Made by a program: the position numbers and the translations under genes | Notes under the pieces: model-generated | Told to the model about the DNA's origin: nothing | Database searches by the model: none | The model's input: the letters and a program-made list of their open reading frames with translations, nothing else | Shown: piece after piece, positions 44,611 to 53,007 of the stretch | Layout of the letters: each line of letters begins with the position of its first letter | Position numbering within the stretch: the first letter of the stretch is position 1 | Origin: Streptomyces sp. MA5143a | GTDB lineage: Bacteria; Actinomycetota; Actinomycetes; Streptomycetales; Streptomycetaceae | DNA length: 64,000 nucleotides | Direction of reading: 5' to 3' | Assembly (NCBI RefSeq): GCF_900290235.1 | Contig: NZ_OLMK01000007.1 | Coordinates: forward strand, 1-64,000

Positions 44611-44849
44611 CGGTTTCCTCCGTGGACACCCCGGTGTTCGGCCGGGGAGGACGTGCGCTCCTGCGGAGCAGGGTGGGGAGCCGGAACGCCGTCGAGGCGA
44701 TCGGGCGTCTTCGCCGCCGCGCCGATGGCGACCTCCAGCAGATGGATGATCTCCGAGTTGAGGGACCGCCGATCGGTCCGGGCTCGATCCACAAGACGTT
44801 CGTGGAGGTCAGCGGGCAGGCGGAGAGAGATCCGCTTCTCAGGATCCAT
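44607..44849 (-). CDS. Arc-type ribbon-helix-helix DNA-binding protein
   Basis: The 80-residue protein has an N-terminal RHH domain: EKRISLRLPADLHERLVDRARTDRRSLNSEIIHLLEVAI, with the beta-strand RISLRL that reads the DNA and the SLNSEI turn. The C-terminal 30 residues are Pro/Gly-rich. ATG 44849 has no ribosome site but CATCAT lies seven bases upstream, so it is probably leaderless. A perfect palindrome overlaps that promoter. Translational overlap with nadE suggests a regulator of NAD synthesis rather than an antitoxin, since no toxin-like gene adjoins. Confidence 0.85.
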   Translation of the reverse strand: MDPEKRISLRLPADLHERLVDRARTDRRSLNSEIIHLLEVAIGAAAKTPDRLDGVPAPHPAPQERTSSPAEHRGVHGGNR

Positions 44850-44857
44850 GCGGGAAT

Positions 44858-44874
44858 GATGCCACGGTGGCATC
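44858..44874. promoter_or_regulatory. Perfect palindrome over the RHH-nadE promoter
   Basis: GATGCCAC-G-GTGGCATC is a 17-bp perfect palindrome ending 9 bp before the RHH ATG and overlapping the likely -10 hexamer CATCAT. It contains symmetric TGCCAC half-sites of the size two RHH dimers would cover. Autorepression is the simplest reading. Confidence 0.7.
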
Positions 44875-44923
44875 GGAACGGCGCTTTGGGGATGTCAGCC
44901 CCTTGGAGGGAGGGCGCCGACGC

Positions 44924-45523
44924 TCACCTCTCGGAGTCGGACCAGGCCGTCACAAGTGCTCGACGGTCCGGGAAACGGGGGCCGGGGAGCGTGTCCCGGG
45001 TGGGTTCGCCGTTGAGCCAGCAGACTTGCTCGGGGGCTCCGTCGCCGGTGTCGAACAGACAGCACACCCCTCCGGCGTCGGTGGTGAGGTCAGTGAACAG
45101 CTTCCTGACGTTGGCCGACCGCGCGAACAGGCGGCTCATGTCCGACGTCGCCGCCCAGCACTCCACCGACGCGTAGCCAGGGTGCAGCCGTGACGCGAAC
45201 CGGATCATCGCGTAGATGTACCCGATCTGGATGCGCCCGTCCGCCTCGGGCCGAGGGCTGCTCGTCCGCGCGTACTCACGTAGTGCGTCGTCGACATCGA
45301 AGAGGAGGGACATGTCGAGTTCGAGCGTGCCGCTCGTGGAGCAGTCGACCGGATCGCTCTCGAATCGGGACGTGAACGGGAGGACGAGCCGGTCACCGCC
45401 GGGCAGGGTGACCTCAAGCGGCCGTCCCGCACGGGCCGTTGGGGCCCGTTCGGCCAACGCGGTCAACAACGTGGCGACATTCCGAGGGCGCAGATAGATG
45501 TCATAGCTGTAGATGAGCCCCAC
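44924..45523 (-). CDS. Conserved-looking protein of unknown function
   Basis: The 199-residue cytoplasmic protein begins MGLIYSYDIYLRPRNVATLLTALAERAP and has no membrane segment or signal. Alternating strand- and helix-like segments, TLELDMSLLFDVDDAL and IQIGYIYAMIRFASRLHPGYASVECWAATSDMS, suggest a compact alpha/beta fold. I do not recognise a family. GTG 45523 is preceded by GGGGAAG. It ends 50 bp upstream of the palindrome of the RHH gene and is transcribed in the same direction. Confidence 0.65.
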   Translation of the reverse strand: MGLIYSYDIYLRPRNVATLLTALAERAPTARAGRPLEVTLPGGDRLVLPFTSRFESDPVDCSTSGTLELDMSLLFDVDDALREYARTSSPRPEADGRIQIGYIYAMIRFASRLHPGYASVECWAATSDMSRLFARSANVRKLFTDLTTDAGGVCCLFDTGDGAPEQVCWLNGEPTRDTLPGPRFPDRRALVTAWSDSER

Positions 45524-45690
45524 GTCTTCCCCTGCCCCTGGACCGAACGCACCCTCTCACGAGCCGCCTCTCGGGCGCTTGTCGGTTGATGAGCGTCGGC
45601 ACGTGGCCGGACGTCGAGGGCGGGCGGCAGACTTGGCGGACCGGCCATGTGCAGCGGGCACGCGGTCGAAAAGTTTCACGGGGTGCGTCA

Positions 45691-46215
45691 GTGGATCTCA
45701 GCTCAGTGATCATCGCTGTGGCAGGCGTCGCGGGAACGCTGGGAGGGGCGCTCCTCACCCAGCGCGGCACCGAACGGGCCAAGCGACTGGAGATGGAGCT
45801 GGTTCGGGAGCACGAGGAGGCCCGCGAGAACCGCTCGCTGCGGCGCACCTGCTACGCGGAACTCAACCGCGACGCCCGCCAGTTCACCACCGTCCTCAAT
45901 CGTCACCTGCACGTCATGAGGGAGCGTGGCGTGGAGCAGGCGGAGATCGACGCTCTCGAAGGGGCGAAGGCCGCGCACCGCGATCGATACTCCGAGGCGC
46001 AGATGATCGCCCCCGAAGAAGTGCTCAAGCGGGCGAATGCCGTCAACCAGGCCCTGAACAAGGTCTACGGCCAGGTCAAGCGCCTTGAACGCGGTGCGCC
46101 CGAACCGGGCGAGACGATGGAGACCGCGGCCCAGGCCCAGCACGAGGCCTGGGAGACGCTCCGTGCCCTGAGAACCGCGATGCGCCGTGACCTCGGTGTG
46201 TCGCACGAGGAGTGA
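45691..46215 (+). CDS. Membrane-anchored coiled-coil protein of unknown function
   Basis: The 174-residue product has one N-terminal helix (SSVIIAVAGVAGTLGGALLTQ) and a cytoplasmic, charged, probably coiled-coil region (RLEMELVREHEEARENRSLRRTCYAELNRDARQF). Actinomycetes contain many proteins of this build, generally unnamed. GTG 45691 begins exactly before the helix; the reading frame opens earlier but without protein-like sequence. It is divergent from the unknown gene at 44924. Confidence 0.65.
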   Translation: MDLSSVIIAVAGVAGTLGGALLTQRGTERAKRLEMELVREHEEARENRSLRRTCYAELNRDARQFTTVLNRHLHVMRERGVEQAEIDALEGAKAAHRDRYSEAQMIAPEEVLKRANAVNQALNKVYGQVKRLERGAPEPGETMETAAQAQHEAWETLRALRTAMRRDLGVSHEE

Positions 46216-46269
46216 GAGCCGGCACCTGCGTGAGGGAAGGCGAAGGCCACGGTCGGACGGCGGACGCGC

Positions 46270-46650
46270 GCCGACGTGACGCCGCGCTCAGGCGACCCGG
46301 GCCAGATCCGTCCGCCGTACCTCGTGGGCCGGTGGCGGCCCGCGGCCAGGTGCTCCAGTTCCTCGACGACGGTGCGGCCGGGGGGTTCCGGTTCGTTGCC
46401 GAGGGAGCCCCCGACATGTGGGGTGAGGGAGCAGTTCGTCGGTGAGGGTGTCCGAGTCGACCAAAGCTCCGCGCGAGGTGTTGATCAGCCGGCCGCCGTC
46501 CCGGATCAGGGCGAGTTCGGCACGGTCGAGCATGCGGTACGTCTCGGGGCGTCGGGGGCGTGCGTCAGGTCCTCCAGCCCCAGCGGCTCGGCGCCCAGTG
46601 CCGTGGCGGCCACCTCTCGCGCCCTCCCGTACGCCAAATAGCCGTCAAGG
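46270..46650 (-). pseudogene. Remnant of a D-isomer-specific 2-hydroxyacid dehydrogenase
   Basis: Three frames contain successive pieces of the NAD-binding domain: AREVAATALGAEPLGLEDLT, then MLDRAELALIRDGGRLINTSRGALVDSDTLTDE, then HVGGSLGNEPEPPGRTVVEELEHLAAGRHRP. The catalytic His motif HxGG survives in the last. The segment between GALVD and HVGG is shorter than in intact enzymes, so a deletion accompanies at least two frameshifts. The N-terminal substrate domain is missing. Confidence 0.75.
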
Positions 46651-46741
46651 ATCCCGCAGGACCGGAATACCGCGAGGGGATGTGGTGCTCTGATGTGAAC
46701 GGCGGTTCACGAGCGAGCGGGTGTGAGGAGCTGGTGGGCGT

Positions 46742-48325
46742 ATGACGGCAGACCGGCCGGATCCCGTGGTCCGCACACCGTACGGAGACGTCCGCGGCAG
46801 GTACGCCTACGGGGAGGGGTACGAGGACGGGATCGCGGTCTTCCGCGGCATCCCGTACGCCGCCCCGCCCTTCGGCGCCCGCCGGTTCCGCCCGCCCGTG
46901 CCGCCCGAGCCCTGGGACGGTGTCCGCGACGCGGGCGCCTTCGGGCCGACCCCGCCGAAACCGGCCTACTCGGAGGCCTTCGCCCGCTATCTGTCCGACC
47001 CCGTCGTCGCGGGCGACGCCTGCCTCAACCTCAACGTGTGGACACCGGAGCCGGGCCCCGGGGCCCGGCTCCCCGTCATGGTCTGGATCCACGGCGGCGC
47101 CCTGACCAGAGGCTCGTCGATGATCTCGGTGTACGACGGCAGCGCCTTCGCCCGCGACGGCGTGGTCCTCGTCTCCCTCAACTACCGCCTCGGCGTCGAG
47201 GGATACGGCCTCTTCCCGGACGCCCCGCCCAACGCCGGACTGCGCGACCAGCTCGCCGCCCTGGAGTGGGTCCGGGACTCGATCACGGAGTTCGGCGGCG
47301 ACCCCGACCGGGTGACCGTCTTCGGTCAGTCGGCCGGCGCCATCAGCATCGGCGCCCTGCTCGTGGCCCCCCGCGCACGGGGCCTGTTCCGCCGCGCCGT
47401 GCTCCAGAGCGGGCCGCCCGAGGCCTTGGACCGGGACAAGGTGCGCCGCATGGTGCGCCGGATGGCCGCCCGACTGAAGGTGCCTGCCACGGCCGCGGCC
47501 TTCGCCGACGTGGACCGTTCCCTGCTCGCCGAGGCCCAGGCGGAGGTCGGCCGTCTCAGCAGCCCGGTCCTGGGCGGCCCCGCCTTCGGCATCGTCGTCG
47601 ACGGCGAGCTGGTGCCGCGCGACCCGTTGAAGGCCCTCGTCGAGGACGGCGCCGCCCGAGACATCGGCCTCCTCCTGGGGTGGACCCGCGACGAGCACCG
47701 CCTCTGGCTGGTCCCCGGCGGCCTCCACGAGCGCCTCGACCGCCTCGGCACGGTCGCCCTGGCCGGTGCCCGCGCCCGCTGCCACTGCGGCCCCGAGGTC
47801 CCCCGCCGCTACCGCGAGCTCCACCCCGGCCTGAGCCCCGCCGACCTGGCCGGCCGGCTCGTCACGGACCACCTCCTGCGCGTCCCCCTGCACCGCGTGG
47901 CGGATGCCCGCCCCGCCCATGCGCCGACCCACGTCTACGAGTTCGCCTGGCCGTCGAACCTCCCCGGCCTCGGCGCCTGCCACGCCCTGGAGCTGGGCTT
48001 CGTCTTCGACACCGGCGACACCCCGGCTTCGGCGAAACTCGCCGGCGAGCACACCCCGCGCGCCCTGGCCGCCACCCTGCACGACGCGTGGGTCCGCTTC
48101 GCGACGCACGGCGACCCCGGCTGGACGCCCTGGGACGCCACCCACCCCGTGCGGGTCTTCGACGACCCGGACGACCGACGCATCGCCCTCGGCCCCTACG
48201 ACCGCGAGCTGGCCCTCTGGGCGGAGGACGCGCGACGCCCCCGCAGAACCCAGGGCACGGGAACGTTCACGGCCTCCGGCGGAGCCCCGCTACCGGCCCT
48301 CCGCCGCTTCCGCCGGGCGCCCTGA
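46742..48325 (+). CDS. Carboxylesterase/type B lipase family protein
   Basis: The 527-residue alpha/beta hydrolase has the oxyanion-hole motif WIHGGALTRGSS, nucleophile GQSAG (Ser near residue 198), and CHALELGFVF toward the C-terminus with the catalytic His. It should hydrolyse carboxylic esters. It has no signal peptide, so it acts in the cytoplasm. GAGGAG about ten bases before ATG 46742 fixes the start. It seems monocistronic; the following methyltransferase is separated by a repeat-rich 235 bp. Confidence 0.9.
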   Translation: MTADRPDPVVRTPYGDVRGRYAYGEGYEDGIAVFRGIPYAAPPFGARRFRPPVPPEPWDGVRDAGAFGPTPPKPAYSEAFARYLSDPVVAGDACLNLNVWTPEPGPGARLPVMVWIHGGALTRGSSMISVYDGSAFARDGVVLVSLNYRLGVEGYGLFPDAPPNAGLRDQLAALEWVRDSITEFGGDPDRVTVFGQSAGAISIGALLVAPRARGLFRRAVLQSGPPEALDRDKVRRMVRRMAARLKVPATAAAFADVDRSLLAEAQAEVGRLSSPVLGGPAFGIVVDGELVPRDPLKALVEDGAARDIGLLLGWTRDEHRLWLVPGGLHERLDRLGTVALAGARARCHCGPEVPRRYRELHPGLSPADLAGRLVTDHLLRVPLHRVADARPAHAPTHVYEFAWPSNLPGLGACHALELGFVFDTGDTPASAKLAGEHTPRALAATLHDAWVRFATHGDPGWTPWDATHPVRVFDDPDDRRIALGPYDRELALWAEDARRPRRTQGTGTFTASGGAPLPALRRFRRAP

Positions 48326-48399
48326 ACCCGGCTGGGGGGTGAGCCGCCGGGGAGCGACCCCGCCGGGTCGGCCGGTAGCCCAGCCGCGCTGACGACGGT

Positions 48400-48535
48400 C
48401 GGCAAGGGCCGGCAGGAACCGGCGAGGGCCGACAAGGATGGCAAGGACCGACGCGGGCCGGCGAAAGTCGACGCGGGCCGGTGAGGCCGACGAAGGGCCG
48501 GTGAGGCCGACGAGGGCCGGCGTGCCCCCGGGCCC
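48400..48535. repeat. Degenerate GC-rich minisatellite
   Basis: Imperfect units of GGGCCGGTGAGGCCGACGA and shortened variants recur about seven times between the esterase and methyltransferase genes, best preserved at 48475-48520. The run reaches almost to the methyltransferase ribosome site and keeps the upstream frame open by chance. Confidence 0.65.
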
Positions 48536-48560
48536 GCGCCGGCGGGACGAGGGGCATCGG

Positions 48561-49403
48561 ATGTCCGATGGATGGCAGTGGGACAGCAGCCTCTTCCGGG
48601 GCAGCGCGGCCCACTACGAGCGGGGACGGCTTCCCTACGCGCCCGGCTTCGCCGACGCCCTGGCCGAGGCTCTCGGTCTGGACGGCACCGGCCGGCTCCT
48701 CGACGTCGGCTGCGGCCCCGGCGTCGTGCTGCTCCCGATGGCCCGGTACGTCGCCGAGGCGGTCGGCGTCGACCCGGACGCGGACATGCTGGCCGAGGCG
48801 GAGCGGCAGGCCGGGCGCCGGGGCGTGACCAACGCCCGCTGGGTGACCGCCCGCGCCGAGGACCTGCCCGCCGGGCTGGGGGAGTTCCGGGTGGTGGTGT
48901 TCGCCCAGTCGTTCCACTGGACGGAGCGCGACCGTGTCGCCGCCACCGTGCGGGAGATGCTGGCGCCGGGCGGCGTGTTCGTCCACCTGAGCGAGCTGAA
49001 GAACCCGCCCGCGGCACCGCCGCCGCCCCCGTCGGTCCCGCCTCCGTACGACCGGATCGCCGACCTCGTGCGCCGCCGCCTCGGCCCGGTGCGCCGCGCG
49101 GGACAGGGGCTCCTCGTCAACGGCACCCAGGGACGCGAGGACCTCGTCCTGGAGCGGGCCGGCTTCGCCCACGTCCGGCGTCTCGTCGTACCCGCCGGGC
49201 AGGTGGTCGACCGTACCGCCGACGACCTCGTCGCCTGGGCGTTCTCCCGCTCCGACTCCGCGCCCCACCTCTTCGGCGACGAGCTGCCCGACTTCGAACG
49301 GGACCTGCGCGCCCTGCTGCACGAGGCGTCCCCCGACGGCCGTTTCGCGGAGCGCCTGCCCGCCACCGAGATCATGGTCTGGGCCCCGCCCCGCCGCGAC
49401 TGA
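48561..49403 (+). CDS. Class I SAM-dependent methyltransferase
   Basis: The 280-residue protein has motif I LLDVGCGPGVVLLPMA, acidic post-motif residue in VGVDPDADML and FAQSFHWTERDR where the Ubi/Bio-type family has its motif II. The fold is complete. The acceptor is unknown. ATG 48561 has GAGGGG six bases upstream; the longer frame from 48438 is the preceding minisatellite. The run PAAPPPPPSVPPPY in the middle is an unusual proline-rich insert. Confidence 0.85.
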   Translation: MSDGWQWDSSLFRGSAAHYERGRLPYAPGFADALAEALGLDGTGRLLDVGCGPGVVLLPMARYVAEAVGVDPDADMLAEAERQAGRRGVTNARWVTARAEDLPAGLGEFRVVVFAQSFHWTERDRVAATVREMLAPGGVFVHLSELKNPPAAPPPPPSVPPPYDRIADLVRRRLGPVRRAGQGLLVNGTQGREDLVLERAGFAHVRRLVVPAGQVVDRTADDLVAWAFSRSDSAPHLFGDELPDFERDLRALLHEASPDGRFAERLPATEIMVWAPPRRD

Positions 49404-49439
49404 GGGTGGCGGGTCCGTGTCCGCTTCGGGCGGGGCCGG

Positions 49440-50243
49440 TCAGCCGGGGAGGGCGCCGCGTACGACGCTCGTGCCGGAATGGGCCGGGTCTCCGTTGTCC
49501 TCCTGCGCCGAGATGTCGAGCAGGGAGTAGCGGCCGAGGTCGATCCGTGCGGGGAGCGGCAGGGTGGCGGTGCCGTCCGGACCGAGAACGCCCAGGGCGA
49601 CGAGCCGTGTGTGGGTCCGGTCCATGAGCCACACCTCGTAGTAGCCGTCCGGACGGGGCAGGCCGGTGACGGTCACCGTGACCTCGCGTCCGGCCTCGGG
49701 CCCGCGGACCAGGCGTACCGTCCCGGCCGCGCGGGGGACGGCCAGCGGGGCGAGGCGGTTCGCCGAGCCCGCCTCGGCCGTCGGCGGGCCGTCGTCGAGC
49801 CGCCACGCGGTGACGGCACCGCCCAGCAGCGCCCCCACGGCGAGGCTCGCGGCGGCGACCAGCAGGGCGGGCCGGCGCCACCACGCACGCCCGCGGCCGG
49901 GACCGTCAGTGGCACCACCGCCGGGTACCTCGGGAACGTCGGATACGTCAGGTGCGCCGGGGCCGCCCGGGGCCGTCGGGGTGTCGTCACTCCCCGTCGG
50001 CCGCTGCGGGGCCGTCGCCGGGTCGAGTTGCGCCGCGATCGAGTGCCACACCGTGTCGGGCGGGGCGGTCAGGAAGTCGTCGGTCGACACGTCTCGGGCG
50101 GCGAGGACCACGCGCCGCAGCTGGTCGAGTTCCTCGCGGCACCGCGGGCACCGGGCCAGATGGTCCCGCTGGCGCGGGGTGGGGCGGGCGCCGCCCCCGA
50201 GGGCGAGGTCGGTCAGCTCGTCCGCGTCCAGGTGCTGCGCCAC
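49440..50243 (-). CDS. Zinc-finger anti-sigma factor
   Basis: The 267-residue protein has the anti-sigma zinc motif H-x3-C-x2-C in RDHLARCPRCREEL near residue 28, a Gly/Pro/Asp linker, one transmembrane helix (ALLVAAASLAVGALLGGAV) and an extracytoplasmic RskA-like domain (GYYEVWLMDRTHTRLVALGVL). It should hold the ECF sigma factor of this locus inactive until an external signal. It is not adjacent to the sigma gene, being three genes away, so the pairing is an inference. Confidence 0.87.
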   Translation of the reverse strand: MAQHLDADELTDLALGGGARPTPRQRDHLARCPRCREELDQLRRVVLAARDVSTDDFLTAPPDTVWHSIAAQLDPATAPQRPTGSDDTPTAPGGPGAPDVSDVPEVPGGGATDGPGRGRAWWRRPALLVAAASLAVGALLGGAVTAWRLDDGPPTAEAGSANRLAPLAVPRAAGTVRLVRGPEAGREVTVTVTGLPRPDGYYEVWLMDRTHTRLVALGVLGPDGTATLPLPARIDLGRYSLLDISAQEDNGDPAHSGTSVVRGALPG

Positions 50244-50448
50244 GCTCCACCTCCCCTCGTACGGGCGGCCGGAGCGGCGAGAGCGGCCGGACGCGGGAGC
50301 CGGGCCCGCGGGCCGATCGGCTCGTCGCCGACGGTTCCCTCACGGACGACGGTCTTCGCTACGGCGGCCGGCCGCCGCCCGGTCCGGGTCTCCTCCGCGT
50401 CGGACATGGACAGCAGCGTAGGCGCGAGAGGCAGGCTCAGGGCCGTAC

Positions 50449-51144
50449 TCATCCGGTGGGGGACACCGGGATCGCCGTCACCACCAAGTTCCGCTGGTAG
50501 CCGCCTCGTTCCGTGTCGAACGGAGGCGCGCAGGTGATCATCGTGAGGACCGGCCGACTCGTCCTGGCGAACGCCGAGGCGGGCAGCCGCTCCTTGTCCA
50601 CGCGGGCGCGGGCGACGACCCGATAGGCGACCGGCGGCGCGGCAGCCCGCCGGACGGTCACCTCGTCGCCCGCGCGGACGTCGAAGAGGGCGGCGAAGGC
50701 ACCCAGGTCGCCCGTGCGGGAGTCCACGTGTCCCACCATGACGGCGGAACCGGAGGGTTCCCCCGGCGCGGGGCCGAAGCGGTACCAGCCGACCTTCTCC
50801 GGATCCTCCGGGATGTCGGCACTGCCGTCCGGGGCGACCCCACGGGGTTCGATCGCGGCGCGGAGACCGACGCGCTCGATGTCGAGCCGCGTGGGGACGG
50901 CGGCGGGGGAGACGGGGCTCGCCGACGGCGTCGTCGGCGGTGTCGGCGAGCCGGTGTCCTCCGCCCGGGCGGGCGGGGCCGCGGGGGGCGAAGCGGCCGT
51001 CCGGGCGTCGAAGTCCGCGGTCGGCGGCAGGCTCTCGCGGGACGGCGCCAGCGCCAGCACCGTGGCTCCGGAGACCGCCAGCAGCACGGTCACCGCTGTC
51101 CGCAGTCGCTGCCGGAGCCATCGGGCAGGCCCGCTGTCAGGCAC
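50449..51144 (-). CDS. Class F sortase
   Basis: The 231-residue membrane-anchored transpeptidase has an N-terminal helix, a Pro/Ser/Thr-rich linker and the sortase domain with catalytic His in MVGHVDS, Cys in LTMITCAPP and Arg in GGYQRN. Class F sortases are typical of actinobacteria and attach or cleave surface proteins. Its GTG start overlaps the end of the DUF4397 gene by 8 bp, so the DUF4397 surface protein is a likely partner. The 205-bp gap to the anti-sigma gene holds no supported gene. Confidence 0.88.
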   Translation of the reverse strand: MPDSGPARWLRQRLRTAVTVLLAVSGATVLALAPSRESLPPTADFDARTAASPPAAPPARAEDTGSPTPPTTPSASPVSPAAVPTRLDIERVGLRAAIEPRGVAPDGSADIPEDPEKVGWYRFGPAPGEPSGSAVMVGHVDSRTGDLGAFAALFDVRAGDEVTVRRAAAPPVAYRVVARARVDKERLPASAFARTSRPVLTMITCAPPFDTERGGYQRNLVVTAIPVSPTG

Positions 51145-51952
51145 GGCCGCGGGACACCACACGGCGGGCGGTGAGCGCGCCGGCGAGGCCGAGGAGGCCG
51201 AACCCGGCGGCGTACGCCGGCCAGGTGTCGGCGTCGTTGGTCGCACCGGCGTTCACGCCCGAGGGAGCGGAGTGCATGCCGGTCAGGGTCTGCACCTTCA
51301 GCGCGAGGTTCTTGTCCTGGGCGCTGCCCCAGGCGTAGACGATGTTGGCGGTGCCCTCCTTGAGGTCGAGGTCGGCGGGACCGATGGCGACGTCGTCGGT
51401 GCCGGCGAGCACGACGTCCGCCGAGACGGTGCCGGCGTCCACGGTCGCCGTGTCCTCCTTCGGGTTGACGAGGTCCTTGAAGATCGGTGTACCGCCCGCC
51501 CGGACGTCGACGGCCGGAGCCGCCGCGACATGACGGACCGTCAACCGGGCCTTTCCGGCGGCCACAGCGGAGGTGTCGTTCACGTAGGCGTCCAACTGCG
51601 GCGCGCCGTCGGCGTTCAGGTGGGCCACGACCGTCGCGTTGGCCCCGGCGGCAACCTCGACCGTCTTCTGGATCGCGGGCTTGCCCTTCGGGTCCGCGCC
51701 GGCCTTGAACACCTTCAGGTCGTAAGAGCCGGCGGGCAGGGGCTGCGGGTCGGTGAGCGTGCCCGGTTCGAAGTCGGGAATCAGTTCGTCGCCGTTGGCG
51801 TACACGTCGACGTCCAGGCCGGGTACGGCGTGGAAGACGGAGACCATGGCCTGGTCGTCGTCATCGGCGGCGGTCGCGGTCGCGGCGCCGCCCATGGCGA
51901 GCGCGCACAGGCCGAGAGAAGCCGCCGCGGCGACAGGGGTGCGGGAGATCAT
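51137..51952 (-). CDS. DUF4397 surface protein with C-terminal anchor helix
   Basis: The 271-residue protein has a signal peptide (VAAAASLGLCALAMGGAATATA), two DUF4397 beta-domains (MVSVFHAVPGLDVDVYANG and LTVRHVAAAPAVDVRAGG) and a C-terminal helix followed by a basic tail (RRVVSRGRA). It lacks an evident LPxTG motif. Exposed on the cell surface, it could be handled by the coupled sortase. The start at 51952 has GGGA about ten bases upstream. It is divergent from the sigma factor gene. Confidence 0.85.
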   Translation of the reverse strand: MISRTPVAAAASLGLCALAMGGAATATAADDDDQAMVSVFHAVPGLDVDVYANGDELIPDFEPGTLTDPQPLPAGSYDLKVFKAGADPKGKPAIQKTVEVAAGANATVVAHLNADGAPQLDAYVNDTSAVAAGKARLTVRHVAAAPAVDVRAGGTPIFKDLVNPKEDTATVDAGTVSADVVLAGTDDVAIGPADLDLKEGTANIVYAWGSAQDKNLALKVQTLTGMHSAPSGVNAGATNDADTWPAYAAGFGLLGLAGALTARRVVSRGRA

Positions 51953-52051
51953 GACTGGCTGTCCCTTCGAACGGCCCACTCCCAGTGAGTGAGTGCACGA
52001 GGTCTTCGGCGCACGTCCCGGCGGAGGATGCAGATTCTTTCGCGGTTCAAC

Positions 52052-52114
52052 GAATCCCCCGTCTCTGAATCTCCCCGTTTCCGAATCTCCCCGTTTCCGA
52101 ATCCCACCCGTTTC
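52052..52114. repeat. Four tandem 16-bp repeats in the divergent control region
   Basis: GAATCTCCCCGTTTCC is exact at 52067-52082 and 52083-52098, with variants at 52052-52066 and 52099-52114. On the minus strand each unit contains GGAAACGGGG, similar to ECF -35 elements (GGAAC). The array lies 100-160 bp upstream of the DUF4397 gene and 85-150 bp upstream of the sigma gene. Confidence 0.85.
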
Positions 52115-52149
52115 GATGCGCTAACGCTGCACGTTGCGGGGGCGCATCG
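52114..52149. promoter_or_regulatory. Nested inverted repeats upstream of the sigma factor gene
   Basis: CGATGCGC (52114-52121) and GCGCATCG (52142-52149) form 8-bp arms around a second inverted repeat, AACG-CTGCA-CGTT (52123-52135). It may be a regulator site or a 5' leader structure 50 bp before the sigma start. Confidence 0.45.
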
Positions 52150-52198
52150 TTTCGACGGACGGTCGTCGTGTCGTAGTCCTTCGACCTCGGAGCTCATG

Positions 52199-52846
52199 AT
52201 GGCCACTGCCCGGCCCGACACGTACCTGAGCGCCGACGTGGAGCGCACGCGTCCGCGCGACCCCGACCGGGTGCCCGGCCCGCTCCCGCCGTACGAGGAG
52301 ACCGGCGACGACACCGAGATCGCCCGGCGGTTCCACGCCGGGGACGAGGAGGCGGTCGCCCTCGCGTACCGGCGGTGGGGCTCCCTCGTGTACACCCTGG
52401 CGCGGCGCTCCCTGAACGATCCGCGGGACGCCGAGGACGTCACCCAGCAGGTCTTCCTCGCCGCCTGGCGGGGACGCGCACGGTACCGGCCGGAGCGTGG
52501 AGCCCTGGGCGGTTGGCTCGTCGGCATCACACGCCACGCGATCGCGGACGCGCACGCGGCACGGGCCCGCCGGGCCGACATCGAGGGCATGTCCGCCGCG
52601 CAGCAGGAGGAGGCCGTACGGCACTGGGGCGTCGACGAGAGCCAGGCCGCCGTGGACCGGGTCCTCGTCCTTCAGAAACTTCAGCACCTGACGCCGGTGC
52701 AACGGCGGCTGCTGGGCATGGCCGTCTACGGCGACATGACCCAGACCCAGATCGCCGAGCAGACGGGACTGCCGCTGGGCACGGTGAAGAGTCACATCCG
52801 CCGGGCCCTGCACTCGCTGCGGCGCGTGATGGAACCGTCCGCCTGA
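52199..52846 (+). CDS. ECF-type RNA polymerase sigma factor
   Basis: The 215-residue protein has a sigma2 domain (AYRRWGSLVYTLARRSLNDPRDAEDVTQQVFLAAWRG) and a sigma4 domain (LTPVQRRLLGMAVYGDMTQTQIAEQTGLPLGTVKSHIRRAL), as in group 4 factors of the SigK/LitS kind. GGAG seven bases before ATG 52199 sets the start. It is followed by a MerR/B12 regulator, the same pairing as in the LitR-LitS light-response modules of Streptomyces, and probably drives the photolyase region. Confidence 0.9.
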   Translation: MATARPDTYLSADVERTRPRDPDRVPGPLPPYEETGDDTEIARRFHAGDEEAVALAYRRWGSLVYTLARRSLNDPRDAEDVTQQVFLAAWRGRARYRPERGALGGWLVGITRHAIADAHAARARRADIEGMSAAQQEEAVRHWGVDESQAAVDRVLVLQKLQHLTPVQRRLLGMAVYGDMTQTQIAEQTGLPLGTVKSHIRRALHSLRRVMEPSA

Positions 52847-53007
52847 TCCCGGCCGGACGGCTCGGCGGCACGAGCGGCCGACCGGGGGAGTACCGCTGCT
52901 GCCGCCCGGGGGTGTCGTCTCGGCGCGCATCCGAACCACCCGTGGGACGGGGAATATCTCTCATGCCCCGAGATCCGGGACATCGGCTACGCCGCTGGAG
53001 GCACAGG

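Noticed and set aside
44607..44849. Antitoxin of a type II toxin-antitoxin pair
   Set aside because: No PIN, RelE, Fic or similar toxin adjoins; the coupled gene is nadE.
50213..50448. Possible gene between the anti-sigma and sortase genes on the minus strand
   Set aside because: The frame beginning MSDAEETRTGRR runs into the anti-sigma start in another phase, has no ribosome site and is rich in low-complexity Arg/Pro/Ala.
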